NCBI GenBank assembly: GCA_030323885.1
Contig: CM059192.1
Location: 689,001-753,000 of the forward strand
Reading direction: 5' to 3'
DNA: 64,000 nt
Origin: Branchipolynoe longqiensis
Lineage: Eukaryota > Annelida > Polychaeta > Phyllodocida > Polynoidae
The first letter of the stretch is position 1. The number at the start of each line of letters is the position of its first letter. Below the pieces are notes generated by a model. The model was not told the DNA's origin. It worked only from the letters and a program-made list of their open reading frames with translations, and did not search any database. Made by a program: the position numbers and the translations under genes. Positions 45,501-57,500 of this stretch are shown here, one piece after another.

Positions 45501-48500
45501 AGTTTATTGGAGAAGATCCGCGTTTACACAGAAATTTGCCGTTGGTGTAATAATCGCGGCTTGATTTCTGCGTTTTTTTGCTGGCGCCCACTTTCATCCC
45601 TGCCTTGACTGCGCATAAATTCCAGTAATAATGTGGCATGATCTACAACGTCAGTTGTTTTTTCCGAAAGACCTTAAAGATAGATAATCCGATGAAATGG
45701 TAATATTTTCCAAACTAAAACTCCCGTATGTGAATCTCAAAGTGAGGGTGCGTCTTATCACAGGCTTTAGAGATAACAAGTATTGTACAAACGATCTCCA
45801 GCAGATGTTTGCATAACTTCCGTGTGGCACTTGATGTTTTCGCTGTGCGCTCAAACTTCGCTCGTTGACAGATGGGAGGCAGCCGGGTTGCCCTGGACGA
45901 TGCTGGGCTGACAGCGGCTGATGAAGAGTTCCTCCGGAGACAGCAGCGTGAAGTGGAAGCCTCCAGGTAACCCGTCTACCTGGCGGTCTGTTTGCTGCTT
46001 TTTGTTCAAGCGGCATAGTCCGATGAAAACATCAAATTTTCAAAACCGAAACAATTATCTAAAATTGATTCTACATATCTAACTTAGATACTGGCGCACT
46101 TGTTAAACATTTGTTGCCACATATAAGGGAATAGTGAGGCAAACATGTATATTTATCTGTAGTCAAATCAGACCGTCCTCATGTGTCCCAGTGAACAATC
46201 TTACTCTACCTGCTCTCATGGGTTGTTTGATTTTACAATATCCCAGTAAGCAGTCTTACTCTAACTACTCTTATAGGTTGGTTCACTTTCACAATGTCTC
46301 AGTGAGCAGTCTTACTCTTACTGCTCTTATGGGTTGGTTCACTTTCACAATGTCTCAGTGAGCAGTCTTACTCTAACTGCTAGGTTGGCTTCACGTCTCA
46401 GGCAGTCTCGGGTTGGCACTTTCACAATGTCTCAGTGACACTAGTAGCTCAGGTGGTCACTTTCACAGTCTCAGTGAACAGTCTTACTCTTACTGCTCTT
46501 ATGGGTTGGTTCACTTTCACAATGTCTCAGTGAGCAGTCTTACTGTAACTGCTCTCATGGGTTGGTTCACTTTCACAATGTCTCAGTGAGCAGTCTTACT
46601 CTTACTGCTCTTATGGGTTGGTTCACTTTCACAATGTCTCAGTGAGCAGTCTTACTGTAACTGCTCTCATGGGTTGGTTCGCTTTCACAATGTCTCAGTG
46701 AGCAGTCTTACTCTAACTGCTCTTATAGGTTGGTTCACTTTCACAATGTCTCAGTGAGCAGTCTTGCTCTAACTGCTCTGGTAGGTTGTTTGGTTGCTTT
46801 CCAAATGTCCCAGTGAGCGGTCTTACTTATTGACTTACTCTTTCCTGAGTCTCATTAGGCGTGCCACCAGTGCGCATGCCCCGCCGCCGCCCGACAGTGG
46901 CGCCCCCCGGCGGTCAGCGTCCGCTGAGCCTCGCCCTGCCTCACCCGACACCAGGGGGCGTGCAGAGAGGTCAAGGTCACACAGCAGACTGGCAGATAGG
47001 TCAAGGTCACACAGCAGACCGGCCCGCAGCCGCAGCAGGACCCGGGTGAGTAGCGTGTGAAGTTGACATTGTTGTGCTTTAACAAACAAAATTCAACAAT
47101 TATTTATGGAGTTTATTTTATTTTATTATTGTAATTTCTTCAAATTTTATTTTATTTTAGTATTCAATATGATAGGGTTGATTTGGTCGGCACCCCGCTA
47201 GTTAGTGCAAAGAGCCTTTTTTGCACATGTCGAGAAGCAGTAAAATACTGACCTGTCATTTGTAGCCCAGTACAACGACAAGCCTTCGTGATACACAGAT
47301 GTATCCAAACCAGACGGGATGGCCGAATGAGTTAGAGCGTCCGTCTCCCGTGTTGGTAGATCGTGGGGTCGTGGGTTCGAACCCCAGTCGAGTCAAACCA
47401 ATGACTTAAAAATTTATACTTGTTGCTTCCTAGCCTGGCACTCGGCATTATTAGGATAGGCCAAGGACTGGTTGGCTCAGTGTCAGGATAATGGGACTGA
47501 GTGGGATATCAGGTCATGGTGCTGGCGGCCTGGTCTTCCAGTGGGGCAGCACTATAAAGTCGCCATGAGTGCGCACTGTCACAAGTCAGTACCCGTCCTG
47601 ATATGACCTGATATGTTGCTAGGACGTAAAACAACAAACAAACAGATGTATCCGTCTAGAAATTGGAAACGCAGCCAAGCGTGACATCTTGGCCATATGC
47701 CGAGTGTTGGTACTGAGTTGAGTTGAGTTTCATTTAACAACCAGTGGTCCACAACTGGTTCATCAACGGCTGTGGTATGTGCTGTCCTCTCTGTGGGAAA
47801 GTGCATATAAAAGACTCCTTACTGCTGATCGGAAAGAGTAGCCTATATGACTGCAGTGGGTTTCCTCCAAAGAAATATGCCAGAATGACCATATGTTTGA
47901 TGTCCAATAGCCAATGATACAAAAATCAATGCGCTCTAGAGGCATCATAAAATAATACAGGCTTTACTTTTGTGTTATGCCTCTTTGTGCCCTCGGTGCA
48001 CTGACTGTGGTTTGCGTGTTGTTTTTCAGGAGTTTGCTGGCCCGGACTTTGTGTACTTCGCCAAGAAGCCGGTCATGAAGCTGATGATCCCACAGGCCCG
48101 GGTAGGTGGTAACTGGGTACCCAGTACAACTAGCGCACAGATAACACGAAACAAACGCGACACGAAACAAATGCGACACGAAACAAACGCCATCAGACAT
48201 GTTAACATTGTTTTTACCGCTTCCTTATAGAATCTTCCATAATTTGTAATTGTAGATCATTATAAATGCAGATAGTGGGGGATGCGCGTGGTCACGTGAC
48301 ATCGCCCACCGTTAAAGTAGCTTAGTTTAGAGCAGTGGAGCAGGTACCCAATGCGCTCAGGGCCTGGATAACAAGCAGCAGTGAGTTCAACCTTAGCAGA
48401 TAGCGGGTGGCCGGCAAGTTGAGAAACAATAAGGTTACTGAGTAGAATATATAATAAACACTTTGCAAGTGAATAATAAAGGCATGTTACCGCCGAACCA

Positions 48501-51500
48501 GAATTAGCCAGATAGTTGTAGTGGAGTAACAATAGACTGGTAATCAGTAATTGGTGGACAATCAATGGGTTCCATCCTAAATAATATTTGCATCACAAGT
48601 TATACCTCAGATATAAAAAGGTCTATTTAACGAAACATAGATAAAGAAAGGCGAGGTATGACTTAGGCAGTTGACAATTACCTGAAGATAGTCAGAATCC
48701 TGCCCTGACACTTTACAACAAGAATAGTCAGAATCCTGCCCTGACACTTTACAACAAGTATCCTTTATCTTTGCTGAGTGATAATGAGAGCAGTAAGTAA
48801 CAAGAGTATTTGTGTTAGTGAGGGAGCGGCAGCGCTTATAAAATGAGCCGACGCATGCTGCCAGCGTCATCTACCTGCTCACCTGTGACCTGTACTTTTT
48901 CCCGCAACATAGACTAGACCCCATAGTGCAGTGTGCGCCACACCACCAAAGGCACCGCATCCACAACATCTACTTTTACAATTCCAACTGCTATCTGACC
49001 ACTTTTTGAAAGCTGCGTCTGGGTGTGCTGATTTGTGGTCTCTGCTCTGCTCCCCTCAGCTGGTCAGTCAGTCGCACCTCAGGCAGCTGACCGTGGTGCA
49101 CCTCACCGGCCAGCGCATCCAGGTCACATGCGAACCCAACAACACCGGCCGCCAACTCTTCGACACTATCGTCTCCTACCTCCAACTGCCAGAACACTTC
49201 TTCTTCGGCATTACGCATGTTAAAGGTAAATCATATGGTGTCCTCAACTGGTTCACAAATTTGGAGCAGTGAAAACAAGATATTTTATGCGAATTAAGAT
49301 ATGTAGTGTTTAAAATAGGTTTTTATCTAACTTAAAAGGGAACGCAATACAATCTGACTTCTCGCATTTCATCTTCCATCAGTGTCACCTTGACGTGTAT
49401 CTTGACCCTCACACAGGTCTTACAAGTGTCGCTTGCAACAACTCGGCATGTCGCTAATGTTCCAATCACCAGAGCCTGCTGGAAGAACCGTGCGCGGAAT
49501 GTCGATTAACATCCTACCTGAAATCATTTCTAACATACCGATAATAATAAGATGGCACTACATACCCTGTAAACCCATATAGATGTAAAGGGGTCTTCAA
49601 CACGCAGTTGTACAATTGTGACTCCCCTTGAACCAAAGCGGACTGGACACACGTGCTAATTTCTGACTTTGCCGCAGGCTGGTTGTGCATGGCGGATGAC
49701 AGGGACTGGCTTCTCGGCAGCCATGAAGCGTGTAGGTGAACACTTCAAATACTCACCACCGCCTTCACCCACCCACTTACGGCCACTTTTCGTCGTTTCA
49801 CCTTTCCCACCCACCCACCTTTCTTTTCCTTTAATTTAATTTTTTTAATTTCTTTTGGAAAGTCTCTAATAAAAAATATTTTATTGGTTGTGGTTTCATT
49901 AATGTCGGACTGATTCAGTCTATACTTTGTGGGTTTTGTTGTTAAATATTTAGTTTTTCCTGTAATGTCAGCCACTCGTGCCTTATGGCGCGCATTTCCC
50001 TTTTCCCCGCGTTTGATTCGGAATGCTTCCATTCAGAATGATTTCGTGCACAGGGTTCGTATGGGTCCTTGAAAACCTGGAAAATCCTGGAATTTGATAA
50101 TTCAGGATCCCAGGCCTGAAAAGTCTTACAATTTGTCTAAATATCCTTGAAAGTCCTTGAAAATGGAAAATCATGACCATATATATTTTTTTAAGCCTGT
50201 TTTCACCAAATGCCCAAACTTCAATCAGGTATGCAGGTATTGCAGGTATAGCAATACCTCAGGGAGTTTAACGCCCCTGCCCTGCAGAGTTGTAAACCAC
50301 TGCCTTGTGGTACAGGTTCTTGACAGAACCGAAGGCTAAAGCTGAGATTCCTTACACGCGGTATGCGGTATGCGAATGCGAATGGGGCAAAAAATCGAAA
50401 CGCCTTGAAGTCAATGGGCTACAACCCTTAGACGCGGTATGCGAATGCGAATGCGTTTTTCCGATCGGTCCATGTAGCGATCGGTGCGGCATGCGGCAAG
50501 TGGGGTGCGAATAGAAACCTGAGTCTGATGTGTCCATTAGTTTAACACTAGGAGAGGCGACTGAGCATTACGGAACGGTCACGCACAAGGGTGCTGAGGG
50601 GAAACATATGGTAGTGGTGGTGGTGGGGGTTCGGGTTGCTAAAAATGCTACCAGAGCCACAAAAATATGAATACTTATCTATAATTTGGTAATTATAAAG
50701 GTAGGAACCTCCATGTGACGTACCAAGAGTTACATAGATATAAATGCCATATTAGGCCATATACAGTGCAGTATGGAGTATACTAGTTTATTTTTATTTT
50801 TTAAATATAGCAGGTCGTGTGCCGCATGCCGCATACCGCGTAGAAGGAATCTTCCCATTCGCATACCGCATACCGCATGCCGCGTGTAAGGAATCCTAGC
50901 TTAAGGGAGCAAACCCTAAACAGAAAACCATGTCACTGTGGTAGCATTAAGGGCGGTTGATGTATGAAACTCCCAACATCTCCCGACCAGCCACTGCAGG
51001 GACAAATAGTTTTGCGCCTGTCTTGACATGTTCTTGCCGGTGTGAAACCTCTATTTGCTCCCTGAGAGAGTGCCGCTGGTAACTTGCAAAAGCCAGCAGC
51101 ACTTCAACACTTTTGCAGGCAGCTTTCATGAAATGACCATCAAGAGAAACCTGAGGCTGAGAGACATTAAGACCGACTCATGGACGCAACTCTCACAGCA
51201 GAGAGCTAAATGGAGACCAGCAGTCAAGTAATGAAAGCAGTCTTTGTCGCATCGCGACCGACAGCATGATGATGATGTTTTTTATTCAAAGTAATTTTTG
51301 TGGGTTCGATATTCTGCCTCTTGATTTTTATATTAAAACAATACATGGTCATTGTTATTTCTCATGCTTATTCACAATTCACATCTTACCCAGTGAATCG
51401 GCTATGAATACAGCTGTGTTTCGGGCACTTTAATTGAATAAACGTCTTTAAAACGTCCTTGAATTTTGCACTGGAAAGTCGTGGAATTTGAGATGTCAAA

Positions 51501-54500
51501 ATGGGTATGAGCCCTGCGTGCAGTACAGGCGTTCTCATTTAGTTTCTAGGAACTGACACTTGTTTAATTTAATATTTCACCAAAGAAAATGTGGGAAAGT
51601 GTCACTGGTGGTGGATATAGTTTCACTTTTCTCCGGGATGCCGGCTATGTCGCTTCATGTTTCCTAACTTCGGGCCCGATGGCAGGTGTCAAAGTTCACC
51701 TTACAGTTATTGAGTTAGGGGCCATTCAGAATCTGCGTAGTGTGTAGGGGGTGGGGATGTAGGTCCAAGCATTATGTGGCATGTATGGTCTAGCATTACA
51801 AGGGGTGGGGGTGTAGGTCCAAACGCTATGTGGCGTGTATGGTCTAGCATTACAAGGGGTGGGGGTGTAGGTCCAAGTGTTATGTGGTGTGTATGGTCTA
51901 GCATTACAAGGAGGTGGGAGTGTAGGTCCAAGCGTTATGTGGTGTGTATGGTCTAGCATTACAAGGGGTGGGAGTGTAGGTCCAAGTGTTATGTGGTGTG
52001 TATGGTCTAGCATTACAAGGGGGGTGGGGGTGTAGGTCCAAGCGTTATGTGGTGTGTATGGTCTAGCATTACAAGGGGGTGGGAGTGTAGGTCCAAGTGT
52101 TATGTGGTGTGTATGGTCTAGCATTACAAGGGGTGGGAGTGTAGGTCCAAACGCTATGTGGCGTGTATGGTCTAGCATTACAAGGGGTGGGGGTGTAGGT
52201 CCAAGTGTTATGTGGTGTGTATGGTCTAGCATTACAAGGGGTGGGAGTGTAGGTCCAAGTGCTATGTGGTGTGTATGGTCTAGCATTACAAGGGGTGGGG
52301 GTGTAGGTCCAAGCGTTATGTGGTGTATATGGTCTAGCATTACAAGGGGTGGGGGTGTAGGTCCAAGCATTATGTGGTGTGTATGGTCTAGCATTACAAG
52401 GGGTGGGGGTGTAGGTCCAAGCGTTATGTGGTGTGTATGGTCTAGCATTACAAGAGGTCGGGGGTGTAGGTTGTAGCATTATGTGGTGTGTATGGTCTAG
52501 CATTACAAGGGGTCGGGGGTGTAGGTCCAAGTGGTATGTGGTGTGTATGGTCTAGCATTACAAGGGGTGGGGGTGTAGGTCCACGCGGTATGTGGTGTGT
52601 ATGGTCTAGCATTACAAGGGGTGGGGGTGTAGGTCCAAGCGTTATGTGGTGTGTATGGTCTAGCATTACAAGGGGGTGGGGTGTAGGTCCAAGCAGTATG
52701 TGGCATGTATGGTCTAGCATTACAAGGAGTGGGGGTGTAGGTCCAAGCGTTATGTGGCATGTATTGTCTAGCATTACAAGGGGTGGGGGTGTAGGTCCAA
52801 GCATTATGTGGTGTGTATGGTCTAGCATTACAAGGGGTGGGGGTGTAGGTCCACGTGGTATGTGGCGTATATGGTCTTCTGGTTACAGAAAGAGAGGGTG
52901 CCCTCGTCTCCGGTTCAAGGATACCATCAAGAGAAACCTGAAGCTGAGAGACATTAAGACCAACTCATGGACATCACTCTCACAGCAGAGAGCTAAATGG
53001 AGAGCGGCAGTCAAGTAATGAACGCAGTCTTTGTCGCATCGCGACCGACAGCATGATGATGATGGTCTAGCATTACAAGGGGGTCGGGGTGTAGGTCCAA
53101 GCGCTATGGTCTAGCGTTAGAAGGGAAAGATCTAATTTTTATAGCATTGCATAATATTTGATTTTATTATTGTTTGTTTGTTTGTTTAACGACCACCCAG
53201 CACAAAAAGTAAACATCCGCTATTGGGGGCCATACAGTGGTTAAACATATCTATGTACAAAGAAAACACCATTTCAAACTGGTAAAATAGGGCACAGAAA
53301 TTAATGTCATAATATTTTAATGGTCCCTTACTGGATTTTATTCTACAAACGCATGAATCATGTTACTGGTTCAGGGTTACTAGCACTATATCGCTATGAA
53401 AATGTTATTTGATATCAAGATTATCACAGAATTCTTTGTAAGCTCTCCTTTAGATTTTCCTAATGCTATCAGCAGTGAGTGTGGGTTCTTAGCGCGAGTA
53501 TGCTAGTCTTTGGCTACCTGGCAAGCTATCTCTTTGAGCGGTCGAGTTATCATGATGCAGCATTTTGGTGATATTTACTTCCTTGACCCATGTTTTTGAG
53601 ATAATTATTTGTTAATTCATTCTCCAGCAATGGCAATAGTTCTCATATTTTAGTTAATTCAATCTGTTTAAATGTAGCTTAATCTATTAGCCTGCAACTA
53701 GTTAATGAGCTTGTCACATGATGTGTATCACTATCAACACACACCTTTTTCCGTCGTGGAGAATGCTGAGCTGCAGTTGTGAATTGTTAACAAAATGGCG
53801 ACCAAATCACAAGGATATTACTTATTAGCCTTGGTTCACACACGCTGTCTCCATGTTGCGCATCACATCACACACCGCCTTTGCTTGGAGTTGTGTTCAT
53901 TGAACCCTATCGTTCTGGCACAAACATCATTTTACTATTCTACACATTAAACAAATCAATATCTCAACTTGTAAATCTAAGCAAATAATGTGTGACCATG
54001 TGCTGTATAATTTGTCTGCGGGTATAAATAATGAATGTTCATCTCTGTATACATACTGCTTTTCCTCTTACTTACTGTGCGATTATATCAGTGGCGCCAC
54101 CTGTAGGCACATTTCCATCACTACTTACATGTATTACTCTCCAGACGGCGTCAATAGTTGTATACACACTATATATAGGTATACATGTATCTATATATAA
54201 AATCCTCCAGTGCGAGCAGAGAGCATGTATAGATGAGAGGGACAACTCTCATACTAGACCATGTAACAGCTGCCGACTGTGGTGCTCCAAGTGGTGGTTG
54301 TAGAACAGGTTATGACACAGCTGTACGCGTACCGGCAAGCTCAAGCCATTGTCAATGGTCATGTGCAATCTTCATACAGAAAAAGTGAAATATCTCTAAA
54401 ACCACACCACCTAGAAACAAATTGCTTGGTACACATATAGAAAACATGTTTACCAAAAAGATTATATTAAATTTATACGGTTAGGGTTCTGGATTTCTAT

Positions 54501-57500
54501 TAATTTTGAATAAAACTAATGTTTTGCACTGCGCGTACCAGCAAATTCAAGGCTTGTTCAACAATAACCGCGAGAGGCGCCACTGTAGCCTGTGTTACCA
54601 ATTTTCGCGGGAGTTGTCCCTCTCATCTATATACACGCTCTGTGGTGCGAGTGAGGTTTCCTGCGCCCGTGGGGGCGACTTGGGGTGGCGATGGTGGTGC
54701 CACCAGTCCCAAATGGTGTGGAGGAGGCAGAACAAGAATAATCGGTACATTAATAAAGTATATAACAATAATAATAATTCCCTTCCGTGCCGTTATACTC
54801 GCATAATTCGTTATGCATCACATATGTATAGTTAATTCTTATCTCTACCACTAGATGGCGAGCACTACTTCCTGGAAGATAACCAAAAGCTCCACAAGGT
54901 AGCGCCACCAGGATGGAAAGATACGAGCAAGAACAAAGTGACGTCATACACATTCATCACCTACGTCCGAGTCAAGTATTACGTCGACAATATCGCAACT
55001 ATCAAGTAAGTGCCAGTAGGTCATGACCCACTTATGTCGTCACCACAGAGCCAATCAGCAACAGCTTATCATGAGCCGTGTTCACACACACAACTTTAGG
55101 CCGAACTAGATAAGGCGAACTAGATGAGGCGAACACACATGCAGTATTCTCGGGGCGGTTTAAGGCGGAAATCGATATCTGCACATGAGCAAGTCCATAC
55201 TAACCAGTGCCAGTTTCGGTTAGTCGACGTCGCCACGAGAGAGTGTGGGTTCGACCTAGATATGTATGGACTGAATCGTATTGTTTTGGAACGATCAAAA
55301 CTTCTGTTGGCCAGTGAAAACCTAAAAATAAATCATGAAAAAAATATCTGTACACCTCTAGCCGGTTCATAGATCAAATTATATTATATAGTGTGACGTG
55401 CTTAATCCGCTTCAAGTAAACCGATACCGTCCACACAAGCAAGGTGGGCTGACTTAAGCTAGTTCGGTTCATATAAGCTACCTCACGACGCGGTTTACAT
55501 GCGGCGAACTAGTTGAGGCGAATCAGCCCTAATCCGCCTTAGCGTCGCGTCCACACGGTGAATGTGAGCTGAACTAGACAAGGCGAACTAGTTGAGGCAA
55601 CTTAACACCCGTGTGTGAACATGACTATGGACTATGTAGTTTTATAGTGAATGATTACAAATTTTGCTATTAACATGCAGCAGAATATGTTGTTTTATGT
55701 AATATGGGATCATTAAAAAAAATACGTCGAGTCAAACCAATGACTTAAAAATGTATACTTGTCACTTCCTAGCCTGCCACTCGGCATTACTAGGATAGGG
55801 TAAGGACTGGTTGGCTCAGTGTCAGGATAATGTGACTGAGTGGGATATCAGGTCATGGGGCTGGCGGCCTGGTCTCCCAGTGGGCAGCAATATGAAGTCG
55901 CCATGAGTGTGCACTGTCACAAGTTGGTACTGATATGACCTTAGATGTTGCTAGGACGTAACACAACAAAGAAAACTAATGCTAATGCCCCCTCACTTCT
56001 CACCTCTCACCTCACCCCTCACCTCTCACCTCTCATCTCTCACCTCAGGGACCCGCTACCTCGCCACCTGTACTACCTGCAGCTGCGCCGTGACGTGCTG
56101 GAGGAGCGGTGTCACGTGACCGAGCAGCATGCACTGAACCTGGCCGGGGCCGCTCTACAGGCGGAGTATGGTGACTACAGCGTCGCGTCTCGGGGGGGAG
56201 AGCGCGCCTACTTCCAGCCCGACCACTACCTGGCGCAGAGGAACCTCAGGCAGCTGGGCACCGGGTAGGTCAAAGGTCATCTGTCACTGTCTGCTAAATG
56301 TCGTCTGTCACAGCCAGCTAAATGTCTGTCACTGTCTGCTAAATGTCATCTGTCACAGCCAGCTAAATGTCTGTCACTGTCTGCTAAATCTTGTCTGTCA
56401 CAGCCCGCTAAATGTTGTACATCACTGCCTACTAAATGTCGTCTGTCACTGTCCGAAATGTCATCTGTCACTGTCTGTCAAATATCGTCTGTCACTGTCT
56501 GCTAAATGTTGTCTGTCACTCTTCTAAATGTTATTTGTCACTGCCAGCTAAATGTTGTCTGCCACTGTCTGCAAAATGTTGTCTGTCACTGCCTGCTAAA
56601 TGTTGTCTGTCACAGCCAGCTAAATGTCTGTCACTGCCTGCTAAATGTCATCTGCCACAGTCTGATAAATGTATGCAGTAATCAAATGCGTAGAGGTATG
56701 CGGTGACTTTTGTATTGGAAACAGCACACTCGTTTCGCATTCGCACTGAATCGCTACATGGAGCAATTGAGGTGAACGAGAACCGAGTGTGCCGCTTCTA
56801 ATACAAACAACGAAAAGTCTGCGTACATTGTGCACATTCCCATATTGTGTAAATAGAATCCTTGCTTAAGTGTGAAGCTGCACGCTATGCTTATGCCTGC
56901 TTGATTCAGGGTCCCTGATTGACTGGCTTGTTTCGGGGTCTCTGATTGGCTGTCTTGTTTCGGAGTCTCCGATTGGCTGTCTTGATTCGGGGTCTCTGAT
57001 TGGCTGACTTGTTTCGCGGTCTCTGATTGAATGGCTGTTCTGCAGGTACGTCCGGAGCAAGGTGCCGGCCTGCCACCAGGGCTTCTCCGGGCTGACTGCG
57101 CGCGCAGCCGAATGGCGCTTCATGAAGCTGCTGCAGCAGGCACCCGAGTACGGAGTCCACTTCTACAAGGTGTACCGCGTGAGTACACCCAGCGGGCAAC
57201 TACAGGCGTAAACGAGCCATCACATGTAGGCAAGGCAGGAAACTTCTCTAAACAAGGACATGAGAGGCCTGAGATGTCTAGGAGTCTTAAGAGGGCCCAG
57301 GGGAATTTTCCAGGGGGAAATTATGAAATTAGATGGCTTCAAAGGTGATTTTCTGGAAATTGGGAATCTTATTGGGTAGTGGGGGAGCTGTCTCCCCCCA
57401 CCACCCCCAGGTGTACGATATATGATGTTTTATGTTTTTTTCCATCATGTTTTATCCCATCTGTGTACCACCTCCAATCCCAGGCTAGGACCCTGATTTA

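Larger units (their letters stand above)
50051..51516. mobile_element. DNA-transposon-like element with CGTGCA duplication, nested insertions
   Basis: The ends CAGGGTTCGTATGGGTCCTT and (inverted) AAATGGGTATGAGCCCTG are related inverted repeats. CGTGCA flanks both sides (50045-50050 and 51517-51522). Subterminal DNA has CCTTGAAAGTCCTTGAAAAT-type words. Two insertions are nested: a foldback element (50336-50905) and a LINE 3' end (51131-51280). No transposase is recognised. Confidence 0.7.

Noticed and set aside
51707..53018. [18 protein letters not shown] and [12 protein letters not shown] repeat proteins
   Set aside because: 54-bp minisatellite. Only the final LINE-derived segment has real coding ancestry.
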